The notes: generated from the sequence alone by a model not told the origin. DNA of 5,951 nucleotides from Gemmataceae bacterium (GCA_025056835.1 JANWVS010000151.1:1-5951), one strand, 5' to 3'. Positions 1-5,951 are shown, counted from the stretch's first letter. Made by a program: numbers and translations.

Positions 1-988
1 GCACCGTCTCGGGGCTGCCGACGATCGCGAAGACGCCCCGTTCGATGTCGTCCCACGTTTCTTGCGCCGGCAAGAAATACTTCTGATTCTTCAGAATGGC
101 GAGCGCCGAGGCCGCGGAGGTGTAGCCCGGCGGCGTCAAGCGGATATTCTTCATGAGGTTCTTGACGAAATACCAGAAGTGCGGTTCAAACTCCTCGCGG
201 GCTTGCTTATCGGTCTCGGCGACGTAAATCGGCACGCCCCAACCCATTTGCTCAGGGGCTGGACTGTAACCGGCCTTGGCGCAGGCCTCACGGAAGAGGT
301 TAAACACGCGCCGAAACACATCGACGTGATAGTACGGAATTCCCATGTAGGCAAAACGTCGCTGCGCCACGAACTCGATCGTTTCCAAGCTGCCGACTCC
401 CGGAATCCAGATCGGCGGGTGCGGCTTCTGAAGCGGCGTCGGCCACGGATTGACGTAGCGGAAATGGTAGTGCTTCCCGTTCCACAGAAACGGCCCCGCC
501 TCCGTCCAGGCCTTCAAGATCAGGTCCAGGGCTTCACGAAACCGCTCGCGGGCATGAGTCGGATTAACACCGTAGGCGAAGTATTCCGGTCCGCCGCCGA
601 TGACCATTCCCGCCACGAGCCGGCCGCCCGACATGACATCGAGCATGGCAAACTCTTCCGCCACGCGCAACGGTGGGTTGTACAGCGGCAATGCGTTGCC
701 GATGACGGCAATGCGGCATTTGCTCGTGCGCTGCGTCAGCGCCCCGGCGATCAGGTTGGGTGAAGGCATCAACCCATAAGCGTTCTGGTGGTGTTCGTTA
801 ACACAGACGCCGTCGAAGCCCAGTTCGTCGGCATAAGCTAACGTGTTGATGTATTCGCGATACAGCTGGTGCCCTTTGACCGGATCATAAAGCGAGTTCG
901 GCAACCATACCCAAGCCGAGTCGTATTTCTGATCGAAATCGTCCGGCAGATAGGGCCACTGCATCAGGTGAAAGAAATAGTATTGCAT
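1..988 (-). CDS. Luciferase-like flavin-dependent monooxygenase (LLM class), partial: C-terminus beyond window
   Basis: My translation of the minus strand from the ATG at 988 stays open to the window edge (329 codons). The protein looks like a bacterial-luciferase-like monooxygenase, a TIM-barrel family that uses reduced FMN and oxygen on small organic substrates, usually in the cytoplasm. Visible family marks are an EHH motif (residues 65-67) followed by a YGLMPSPN stretch (71-78), LPLYNPPLRVAEE (100-112), then LDVMSGGRL (116-124) before a glycine-rich GMVIGGGPEY turn (127-136). Members are usually somewhat longer, so a few dozen C-terminal residues are probably missing. There is no clear Shine-Dalgarno before the ATG. 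The gene lies 57 bases after gap on the same strand and could be read from the same transcript. The substrate is unknown: alkanesulfonate, alkanal, F420-dependent and limonene-type members cannot be told apart here. The family call is firm, the exact start slightly less so. Confidence 0.88.
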   Translation of the reverse strand, partial: MQYYFFHLMQWPYLPDDFDQKYDSAWVWLPNSLYDPVKGHQLYREYINTLAYADELGFDGVCVNEHHQNAYGLMPSPNLIAGALTQRTSKCRIAVIGNALPLYNPPLRVAEEFAMLDVMSGGRLVAGMVIGGGPEYFAYGVNPTHARERFREALDLILKAWTEAGPFLWNGKHYHFRYVNPWPTPLQKPHPPIWIPGVGSLETIEFVAQRRFAYMGIPYYHVDVFRRVFNLFREACAKAGYSPAPEQMGWGVPIYVAETDKQAREEFEPHFWYFVKNLMKNIRLTPPGYTSAASALAILKNQKYFLPAQETWDDIERGVFAIVGSPETV

Positions 989-1045
989 AAGTGTCACACG
1001 CCGTGCAGCCGGTGCACTGGCGGGCCGGCGACCTGGAAACGACTG

Positions 1046-2140
1046 TCACAACAAACTTGCGACCTTTGCCGCCAGATCGCCGAGCCGACAGGCATAACCC
1101 CATTCGTTGTCGTACCAGGCGATGATCTTGGCCAAGTTGCCGACAACGAGGGTGTCACAGGCGCTGAAGACCGACGAATAGCTGGTCCCGCGCAGGTCGG
1201 ACGAGACCAACGGCTCATCGCAGACACCGAGAATGCCGACCATCGAGTCGGATTCGTCTTTGACGTACTTGCCGCCGACGAGACACTTGCCTTCGGCGTA
1301 AGCGGCCATGGCGTCGCGAATTGCCTCCTTCGTTGCCGGCCTCTCCAAAAGGACCGTGAAATCGACGACCGAAACCGTCGCTGTCGGGACGCGAAAAGCC
1401 ATGCCGCCGAACTTACCCTCCAGCCCGTCGATCACCTTGTACACCGCCCGGGCGGCGCCGGTTTCGCTCGGAACGATGTTCTGGGCCGCGGCACGCGCGT
1501 CGCGCAAGTCGCTGGCACCGAGGTCCTGAAGCTTTTGCGTGTTGGTGTAAGCGTGGACCGTGGTGAGCAGTCCCTTGTCGATGCCGAACGCGTCTTTCAA
1601 CACGCGCACCAACGGCGCCAAACCGTTGGTCGTACACGAGGCATTGGAGATAACGTGATGCTTGGCCGGGTCGTACTTGCTGCCGTTGCAACCGAGAACG
1701 AACGTCGGCGTCTCCTTGTCTTTCGCCGGGGCGGAGATGATAACTTTTTTCGCCTTGCCGCCGTCGATGTGAGCGCGGGCCTTGGCGCCGTCGGTGAACA
1801 AGCCGGTGGATTCGATGACCACGTCAACACCCATCTCGCTCCACTTGATCTCTGCGGGATTGCGTTCCGCCGTGACACGTATCGACTGACCATCGACCTT
1901 GATTTCTCCCGGTTCCACCATTTTGCCGTCCTTGAGCACCGGTTCCTTGACGGCCAAGACTTCGGCGCCGAACGGCCCGTAGGTCGAGTCGTACTTGAGA
2001 AGGTGCGCGTTGGTGCTGGCGGGAAACAGGTCGTTGATGGCCCCGACTTCGATGGTGCCGGCATGGCGGGCCTTGATCGTGCGGAGCACTAGCCGGCCGA
2101 TGCGGCCAAAGCCGTTGATCCCGATTCGTTTCACAGCCAT
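1046..2140 (-). CDS. gap: Glyceraldehyde-3-phosphate dehydrogenase, type I (phosphorylating)
   Basis: This cytoplasmic glycolytic enzyme oxidises glyceraldehyde 3-phosphate with NAD and phosphate to 1,3-bisphosphoglycerate, and runs in reverse in gluconeogenesis. The 364-residue product opens with the Rossmann dinucleotide loop GINGFGRIGR (7-16). The Asp of NDL (37) is the residue that normally favours NAD over NADP. The active-site signature SNASCTTN (165-172) holds the catalytic Cys169, and His196 in TVHAYTN is its partner. The C-terminal WYDNEWGY (342-349) is intact. The protein is about 25-30 residues longer than typical type I enzymes. The extra length sits near residues 62-82 and near 284-301 (both judged by eye). 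The start is fixed by the strong AAGGAG eight bases upstream. Neighbours on the same strand are a CoA-transferase 102 bases upstream and a flavin monooxygenase 57 bases downstream, neither a usual glycolytic partner. Confidence 0.97.
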   Translation of the reverse strand: MAVKRIGINGFGRIGRLVLRTIKARHAGTIEVGAINDLFPASTNAHLLKYDSTYGPFGAEVLAVKEPVLKDGKMVEPGEIKVDGQSIRVTAERNPAEIKWSEMGVDVVIESTGLFTDGAKARAHIDGGKAKKVIISAPAKDKETPTFVLGCNGSKYDPAKHHVISNASCTTNGLAPLVRVLKDAFGIDKGLLTTVHAYTNTQKLQDLGASDLRDARAAAQNIVPSETGAARAVYKVIDGLEGKFGGMAFRVPTATVSVVDFTVLLERPATKEAIRDAMAAYAEGKCLVGGKYVKDESDSMVGILGVCDEPLVSSDLRGTSYSSVFSACDTLVVGNLAKIIAWYDNEWGYACRLGDLAAKVASLL

Positions 2141-2148
2141 GTTGCAAA

Positions 2149-2154
2149 CTCCTT
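2149..2154 (-). promoter_or_regulatory. Shine-Dalgarno site of gap
   Basis: The minus strand reads AAGGAG, with eight bases between it and the ATG at 2140. This is a near-ideal ribosome binding site and one of the strongest in the window. It fixes the gap start and fits high expression of a central metabolic enzyme. Confidence 0.8.
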
Positions 2155-2172
2155 GGGTCGCTGGACATTCTC

Positions 2173-2200
2173 AGTGTAGATGCCGGCCGACGGCGAGCAA
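2173..2200 (-). promoter_or_regulatory. Weak sigma70-like promoter candidate for gap
   Basis: In the 102-base gap upstream of gap the minus strand has TTGCTC (2200-2195) and, after a 16-base spacer, TACACT (2178-2173). These match the -35 and -10 consensus at 3 of 6 and 4 of 6 positions. The placement would leave a leader of roughly 25-30 bases before the ATG. In GC-rich DNA such matches occur by chance, so this is only a candidate. The alternative is read-through from the CoA-transferase gene. Confidence 0.25.
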
Positions 2201-2242
2201 GGTCGATCGAGCGATTCCCAACCGTCAGCTGCGTGTGCCATA

Positions 2243-3448
2243 TCAGCCGATGACGCCCTCGTCGCGGAGCTTCCGCACCGTTGCCGGGTCGAGCTTGAGA
2301 AGCTGTGTCAGCACTGCCTCGGTGTGCTCGCCCAAGCGGGGAGCCAAGCGGGGTAAGGGCAACGCCGCCCCGGCAATTTTGACCGGCGAGCCGACGATCT
2401 CCACCGGCTTTCCCTGGGCATCGCGAACGGTGACGCGCAGGCCGCGCGCGGCTGCCTGGGGACTGGCAAAAAGCTGGGCATAGTTCCACACCGGGGCATG
2501 AGGAATCTCGGCGCGCTGCAACAGGTCGCACCATGCGGCCGTCGTCCGTGTGCGAAACAGCTGTTCCAATTGCGGGATCAGCTCGCCGCGGTGTTCGATC
2601 CGCAGCGTGTTCGTCGCGAAGCGCGGGTCGCCAGCCCATTCCGGTCGCCCGACGACTTGGCAGAAGCGGCGAAATTGACCATCGTTGCCCACCGCGAGGA
2701 TCAGCCAATCGTCCGCGGTTTCAAATGCCTGATAGGGCACGATTTGCAGATGCGCATTGCCTTGGCGCGGCGGGACCACTCCGCTGGTCAAATAAGCCTG
2801 GGCCACGTTGACCTGCGACGCCACCGTGCAATCGAGCAGGGCCAGGTCGATGGCGTAGCCGTGGCCGGACGCCTGCCGCGCCCAAACACAAGCCAGCGCC
2901 GCCGCGGCGGCATACAGGCCCGTGAGAACGTCGGCCACGGCGACGCCCACCTTGTACGGCGGCCCTTCCACCGGACCGGTGATGCTCATCAAGCCGCTGA
3001 GCCCTTGAATCGCAAAGTCATAGCCGGGTACGTCGCTCATGGGCCCCGATCGACCGAACCCAGAGATCGAGACCACGATCAAACGCCGATTGCGGCCGAG
3101 CAGTTCTTCGGGGTTGAGACCGAGTTTGGCGGTGCTGGCGCTGCGAAAGTTTTCCAAGAGGATGTCGGACTTTTCGACGAGGCCGTAGAACAGCTCGCGT
3201 CCCGCCGGTCGGCCCAGGTCCACGGCGACGCTCTGTTTGTTGCGATTGCACGACAGGAAGTAGGCACTCAGTTCGCCGGCGAACGGCGGCCCCCAGCCGC
3301 GCGTGTCATCCCCCATTCCCGGTCGTTCGATCTTGATGACTTCCGCCCCAAGGTCGCCAAGTAACTGAGCGCAGAAGGGACCGGCCAAAATGCGCGAGGC
3401 ATCGAGCACGCGCAGGCCGTGCAGCGGACCGTACGGGTCGACGACCAT
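2243..3448 (-). CDS. CaiB/BaiF family (class III) CoA-transferase
   Basis: The product (401 residues from the chosen start) is a class III CoA-transferase, a family that moves CoA between carboxylic acids through an aspartyl-CoA thioester. The N-terminal block GLRVLDASRILAGPFCAQ (11-28), followed by LGDLGAEVIKIE (30-41), is the CoA-binding part. NRNKQSVAVDL (68-78), LLENFRS (97-103) and SISGFGRSGP (127-136) are further family blocks. The Asp at 173, in VADVLTG, sits where formyl-CoA transferase has its catalytic Asp169. Length is normal for the family. Reading stays open upstream to an ATG at 3553, but that would overlap the divergent gene at 3531 and add residues unlike the family. The ATG at 3448 has an AAAGGA five bases upstream. 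Family members act on oxalate, carnitine, citramalate, bile acids or aromatic acids, and nothing here decides among them. A flavin monooxygenase two genes downstream is compatible with a catabolic role. Confidence 0.92.
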   Translation of the reverse strand: MVVDPYGPLHGLRVLDASRILAGPFCAQLLGDLGAEVIKIERPGMGDDTRGWGPPFAGELSAYFLSCNRNKQSVAVDLGRPAGRELFYGLVEKSDILLENFRSASTAKLGLNPEELLGRNRRLIVVSISGFGRSGPMSDVPGYDFAIQGLSGLMSITGPVEGPPYKVGVAVADVLTGLYAAAAALACVWARQASGHGYAIDLALLDCTVASQVNVAQAYLTSGVVPPRQGNAHLQIVPYQAFETADDWLILAVGNDGQFRRFCQVVGRPEWAGDPRFATNTLRIEHRGELIPQLEQLFRTRTTAAWCDLLQRAEIPHAPVWNYAQLFASPQAAARGLRVTVRDAQGKPVEIVGSPVKIAGAALPLPRLAPRLGEHTEAVLTQLLKLDPATVRKLRDEGVIG

Positions 3449-3453
3449 GGGCA

Positions 3454-3459
3454 TCCTTT
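3454..3459 (-). promoter_or_regulatory. Shine-Dalgarno site that decides the CoA-transferase start
   Basis: The minus strand reads AAAGGA, five bases before the ATG at 3448. Another in-frame ATG at 3454 directly abuts this site and cannot use it, and the ATG at 3553 lies within the divergent gene. The site therefore favours the start at 3448, two codons downstream of the 3454 ATG. Confidence 0.6.
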
Positions 3460-3460
3460 C

Positions 3461-3489
3461 TGGAAGCCGGCGCTCGCGGCCGGTATGAT
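3461..3489 (+). promoter_or_regulatory. Candidate promoter for the rightward operon
   Basis: TATGAT (3484-3489) matches the -10 consensus at 5 of 6 positions. A poor -35 candidate, TGGAAG (3461-3466, 3 of 6), lies 17 bases upstream. Transcription would start near 3496 and give a leader of about 35 bases before the ATG at 3531. It is the AT-richest patch in the divergent intergenic region, which helps the case. The weak -35 keeps it tentative. Confidence 0.38.
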
Positions 3490-3513
3490 GTTGTTGTAGG
3501 AAGGCTTGGTCAC
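3485..3513 (-). promoter_or_regulatory. Candidate promoter for the CoA-transferase gene, overlapping the rightward one
   Basis: On the minus strand, GTGACC (3513-3508) is followed after 17 bases by CATCAT (3490-3485), each matching consensus at 4 of 6 positions. Its -10 occupies almost the same bases as the rightward -10 candidate. If both are real, polymerase could not occupy both at once. Neither has been tested, and both hexamers are imperfect. Confidence 0.27.
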
Positions 3514-3530
3514 ACCCGTGAGCGTCGCCG

Positions 3531-4130
3531 ATGACCCAGACCGCTTTCGTCAATTTATATGAGGAGCTTGCCCATCGTTACGAGCTGCGCGACGAGATCC
3601 GGCAACGCGACGTTTGTCTCTTGCTGGCGGCCGATGCGGCTCTCGTCGCCGGGCGGCTCGCCGACGCCGAACGCCTGCGACGCCGTTTGCTTCAATTGAA
3701 CCCGCACCATCTGTTGCGGCCATATGGCTCCCTGGTCGAAGCGATGAAATCGCGCGACATACAAGACTATATTGCCGACTTGCGCCGCCAATTGCCGCCG
3801 GAGCACGCCGAGCGACTCTTGCACGGAAGCAACGGCCAAGCCCCACCGCGGGCCTCCGACGCGACGCCGCAACCGAGCCTTCCCGCGCCGACCGTCCAGC
3901 AGACTGCGTCTCCGGCGGCGCACTATCCCGAACCGACGCCCCTTCCCGTGCCGCTGCCGCGCCGGGAGCTGACCGCTAGCCCTTATGAACGATTTGACAT
4001 TCCCCTGCCCTCCGGACCGGGCTACGATGCGATCGGCAGTTGGGTGGCGGCGGGGTTGTATTTTCTGGTCTTTGCGGCGGTGATTGCCCTGGCGGCATAC
4101 GTCGTCCTCCGGCCTATAATCCTCCGCTGA
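3531..4130 (+). CDS. Hypothetical tail-anchored membrane protein with a TPR-like helical pair and proline-rich linker
   Basis: I do not recognise a named family for this 199-residue product. Three parts can be seen. Residues 1-100 are charged and helical; 27-60 resemble one TPR unit, with G41, A46 and P58 in the usual spots. Residues about 104-165 form a linker very rich in Pro, Ala and Thr. Residues 171-193 are one strongly hydrophobic segment ending in RPIILR. There is no N-terminal signal, so the helical domain probably stays in the cytoplasm with the tail in the membrane. The start is bounded by an in-frame TGA at 3519-3521, which makes the ATG at 3531 the first choice. It lacks a canonical Shine-Dalgarno: AGGAAGG at 3498-3504 is 26 bases away, too far. 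The gene ends three bases before the phosphotransferase gene, so the two are probably co-translated. A role in assembly or scaffolding would be a guess. Confidence 0.8.
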   Translation: MTQTAFVNLYEELAHRYELRDEIRQRDVCLLLAADAALVAGRLADAERLRRRLLQLNPHHLLRPYGSLVEAMKSRDIQDYIADLRRQLPPEHAERLLHGSNGQAPPRASDATPQPSLPAPTVQQTASPAAHYPEPTPLPVPLPRRELTASPYERFDIPLPSGPGYDAIGSWVAAGLYFLVFAAVIALAAYVVLRPIILR

Positions 4131-4133
4131 CGC

Positions 4134-5129
4134 ATGCGCCCCCCGAGCGAGGTCCTTAACGAGTATGCCGACTTTCGCTGGCGGAGTTTCCAGTACCTTG
4201 GCAACCACGGCGGCTTCTCCGGCGCGCGCTTATGGCGTCTCGAGACATCAGCGGGAGACTTTTGCCTCAAAGCCTGGCCCGCGCACGAGATGACGCCAGA
4301 GCGTCTGACGTCGCTGCATCAGCTGTTGGCCGATGGTCGTCGCCGTGGCCTGGATTTTCTGCCGCCGGTCGTCGCCACCTGCCGCGGACGAACATTTGTG
4401 GCGCACCAAGCACGATGGTGGGTGTTGACGGCCTGGATGCCGGGCACCGCCGACTATCACACCCACCCTTCGCCAACGCGCCTGGCCGCGGCTTGCGCGG
4501 CGCTCGCCCAGTTGCACTTGGCCTGGCAAGGCTCGACAACGCCGGCGCAGCCGTGTCCTGCCGTCCAGCGCCGCTTGCGCGCCCTGGGCGAATGGGAAGC
4601 ACTGTTCGCCGGCGGTTGGCCGCCGACTCCGTCCCTCCCGACGCCGTTTCGGGACTGGGCGACGCGCATCGTCGCCGCGCTGCCGCGCTGCGTGGCCAGG
4701 GCGAGACACGAACTTACGCCCTGGACTGAGGTGTCGATGGTGTGTCATGCCTGTTGGTGCGATCCCTGGCACGATCACCTCTTGTTCACCGGCGACCGTG
4801 TCACCGGCCTGGTCGATTATGGCAGCGTCAAACTCGATCATCCGGCGGTGGACCTGGCTCGACTGCTGGGAAGTTTAGCCGGCGACGACGACGGTTCCTG
4901 GCAACACGGTCTGGCGGCGTACGCGGCGCTGCGGCCGTTGGCTCCGTGGGAATACGCGCTGGCTCGAGTCCTCGATCGCACCGGTGTCGTGGTCGCGGCG
5001 GCGAAGTGGTTGCGCTGGCTGTACCATGACCGCCGAACCTACGATAATCCCCAAAGTGTGGCCGCGCGGCTGGGTGACGTCGGCGGCCGATTGGAGCGAA
5101 TCTATGGGCAACCATCAATACTGGTGTAA
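4134..5129 (+). CDS. APH/homoserine-kinase-like phosphotransferase with altered catalytic loop
   Basis: The 331-residue product has the order of motifs of the aminoglycoside-phosphotransferase/protein-kinase-like fold. These are a glycine loop GGFSGARLWRLE (26-37), a likely ATP-contacting Lys46 in CLKAW, a hinge-like region near WWVLTAWMPG (95-104), a helix ending in ALAQLH (123-128), a catalytic loop WCDPWHDHLLF (208-218) and a metal-binding LVDYGS (226-231). Aligned with the family HGDxxxxN loop, Asp210 keeps the catalytic position, but the first His is Trp208 and the metal-binding Asn is His215. Asp228 of the second metal motif is kept. It may be an active small-molecule kinase or a degenerate one; antibiotic resistance should not be assumed. 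The gene follows the tail-anchored gene by three bases with no Shine-Dalgarno of its own, suggesting translational coupling. Its 3' end probably overlaps the next gene by 26 bases. The substrate is unknown. Confidence 0.82.
   Translation: MRPPSEVLNEYADFRWRSFQYLGNHGGFSGARLWRLETSAGDFCLKAWPAHEMTPERLTSLHQLLADGRRRGLDFLPPVVATCRGRTFVAHQARWWVLTAWMPGTADYHTHPSPTRLAAACAALAQLHLAWQGSTTPAQPCPAVQRRLRALGEWEALFAGGWPPTPSLPTPFRDWATRIVAALPRCVARARHELTPWTEVSMVCHACWCDPWHDHLLFTGDRVTGLVDYGSVKLDHPAVDLARLLGSLAGDDDGSWQHGLAAYAALRPLAPWEYALARVLDRTGVVVAAAKWLRWLYHDRRTYDNPQSVAARLGDVGGRLERIYGQPSILV
5093..5096 (+). promoter_or_regulatory. Upstream Shine-Dalgarno (GGAG) for the LamG gene, start at 5104
   Basis: GGAG lies seven bases before the ATG at 5104, inside the end of the phosphotransferase gene. 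It supports the longer form of the LamG protein, the only form with a complete signal peptide. Confidence 0.5.
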
Positions 5130-5951
5130 AGGAGCCGTCATCATGGCCGCCGTTGCGATGCCGACTTTCGCTTCGGCCGACGAAGCCGAGTTACGCAAGG
5201 CCGTGCTGCTGTATGCGTCGTTCGACGTCGAGGTTCGAGCCGATTTCGGCGCCGGCAGTCATGAGTTCGGCACTCGGACCGGTAAGCCGGGGGACCCCAA
5301 GACCTACGTTTTCGCCAAGGGATTCGACGCCAAAAACTTTCGCATCGCTCCCGGCAAGGGCGTGCAGGGCGGCGCTCTCGAAGTCCTCGACATCTTACCA
5401 GAGAACGGCCGGATTTACCTTCCCGTCCGCGGCCATCTCGCGTATCGCCGAGGGGGCTGGGGCGGCGCCGTGAGCTTTTGGTTCAATACCGATCCGAATA
5501 CACGTTTGAAGACGCCGTTTTGCGATCCTGTGCAGATCACGCAAAAGGGGGCCAACAACGGGGGTATCTGGCTCGATTTCACGGCCGCCAAGCCCCGCCG
5601 CTCTCTCCGCATGGGCATTTTTCCCGCCGTGCCGGAGGGCCAAAAAGGCATCGGCGAGGATCATCCCGACGCGCCCTTGGTCACGATCCCGAACGTGGAC
5701 TATAAGACCGGCGAGTGGCACCATGTCGTCCTTTCGTGGCGCAATCTCGACACCGGCCGGCCCGACGCTCATGCGGAGCTGTACCTCGACGGCCAGCTCC
5801 GCGGCGCCGTAAAAGATCGGGCGATCGCGATGGACTGGGACGTGGACAAGGCCGGGATTTTCGTGGCAGTCAACTTCATCGGTCTCATGGACGAATTGGC
5901 CACCTTTGCCCGACCGCTGACCGCCGACGAAGTGGCACTGCTGCACCGGCA
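5104..5951 (+). CDS. Secreted LamG/concanavalin A-like domain protein, partial: C-terminus beyond window
   Basis: From the ATG at 5104 the frame is open to the window edge (282 codons). The first 25 residues form a signal peptide: Lys9, a hydrophobic run GAVIMAAVAM (10-19), and a signal-peptidase I site ASA before Asp26. Export is therefore expected. The mature part looks like a LamG/concanavalin A-like jelly roll. VLLYASFD (34-41) is a first strand, AVSFWFNTD (122-130) an inner strand, GEWHHVVLSW (203-212) the typical W-H-H-V block, ELYLDG (225-230) the Y-x-D-G turn, and IGLMDELATFARPL (259-272) the closing I-D-E block. Such domains bind sugars or form parts of large surface proteins. A second start at 5143 has a stronger ribosome site but cuts the signal peptide. 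The gene overlaps the phosphotransferase by 26 bases, so it probably belongs to the same operon. What follows the LamG domain cannot be seen. Confidence 0.82.
   Translation, partial: MGNHQYWCKGAVIMAAVAMPTFASADEAELRKAVLLYASFDVEVRADFGAGSHEFGTRTGKPGDPKTYVFAKGFDAKNFRIAPGKGVQGGALEVLDILPENGRIYLPVRGHLAYRRGGWGGAVSFWFNTDPNTRLKTPFCDPVQITQKGANNGGIWLDFTAAKPRRSLRMGIFPAVPEGQKGIGEDHPDAPLVTIPNVDYKTGEWHHVVLSWRNLDTGRPDAHAELYLDGQLRGAVKDRAIAMDWDVDKAGIFVAVNFIGLMDELATFARPLTADEVALLHR
5128..5134 (+). promoter_or_regulatory. Second Shine-Dalgarno (AAAGGAG) for the LamG gene, start at 5143
   Basis: AAAGGAG lies eight bases before an in-frame ATG at 5143. It is a stronger match than the site at 5093. A start here gives MAAVAMPTFASA, which lacks the Lys and half of the hydrophobic run, so export would be poor. 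Either this is the true start with an atypical signal, or both starts are used. Confidence 0.5.

Noticed and set aside
1001..1020. Short inverted repeat GTGCA-gccgg-TGCAC between gap and the monooxygenase gene, considered as a terminator.
   Set aside because: The stem is only five uninterrupted pairs, and no T run follows on the minus strand. It could be a weak hairpin but does not support an intrinsic terminator.
869..2092. A 407-codon open frame on the plus strand, opposite gap and the monooxygenase.
   Set aside because: It is antisense to a certain GAPDH gene, and its translation has no recognisable domain. GC-rich codons with strong third-position bias commonly leave the opposite strand open.
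2182..2210. Small palindromes in the gap leader (GCCG/CGGC at 2182-2194 and TCGATCGA at 2203-2210), considered as an operator or terminator.
   Set aside because: Four-base stems and an eight-base self-complementary word are expected by chance in GC-rich DNA, and neither has a T run or repeat partner.
2498..3364. A 288-codon open frame on the plus strand opposite the CoA-transferase.
   Set aside because: It is the complement of conserved CoA-transferase codons and shows no domain or ribosome site. Read as a shadow of the real gene.
3449..3553. N-terminal extension of the CoA-transferase to an ATG at 3553.
   Set aside because: The added 35 residues are unlike the family and overlap the divergent gene. 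The ATG at 3448 has a well-placed Shine-Dalgarno.
4115..4120. A perfect TATAAT just before the phosphotransferase gene.
   Set aside because: It encodes part of the conserved end of the membrane tail (the region PIILR). No acceptable -35 lies 16-18 bases upstream, where the sequence is GC-rich (near GGCGGCAT). Likely chance, though a minor internal promoter is not excluded.
5153..5473. A 106-codon open frame in another frame of the LamG gene.
   Set aside because: It is Arg/Ser/Pro-rich with no domain, whereas the frame from 5104 runs open to the window end and shows clear LamG motifs.

Overview
The window is GC-rich, gene-dense bacterial chromosome with no RNA genes, mobile elements, CRISPR arrays or long non-coding stretches. 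Six protein genes are supported. The two at the ends run off the window and are partial. Short intergenic gaps, patchy Shine-Dalgarno sites, a secreted LamG-type protein and an APH-like kinase with a 'WHDH' catalytic loop all point to a planctomycete or close relative. That assignment is inferred from recall of gene style, not from a database comparison.

Left half (1-3448, all on the minus strand, read right to left): a CaiB/BaiF-type CoA-transferase (3448-2243), glyceraldehyde-3-phosphate dehydrogenase (2140-1046), then a luciferase-like flavin-dependent monooxygenase (988 to beyond position 1). The gaps are 102 and 57 bases with no convincing intrinsic terminator, so read-through between the three genes is possible. 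gap has its own strong ribosome binding site and a weak promoter candidate. The CoA-transferase and monooxygenase are both catabolic-type enzymes whose substrates cannot be read from sequence. GAPDH is central glycolysis/gluconeogenesis.

Right half (3531-5951, plus strand): a small tail-anchored protein with one TPR-like helical pair and a proline-rich linker, an APH/HSK-like phosphotransferase starting three bases after it, and a LamG-domain protein that probably starts inside the end of the phosphotransferase gene. The tight packing suggests one operon, divergent from the CoA-transferase across an 82-base region (3449-3530) that holds plausible back-to-back promoters.

Most worth a second look are the altered catalytic loop of the phosphotransferase (catalytic Asp kept, metal-binding Asn replaced by His), the two well-spaced start sites of the LamG gene (only the upstream one gives a complete signal peptide), and two apparent insertions in GAPDH. 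I see no clear evidence of a wholly new system. The nearest candidate is the unexplained membrane-anchor/kinase-like gene pair.
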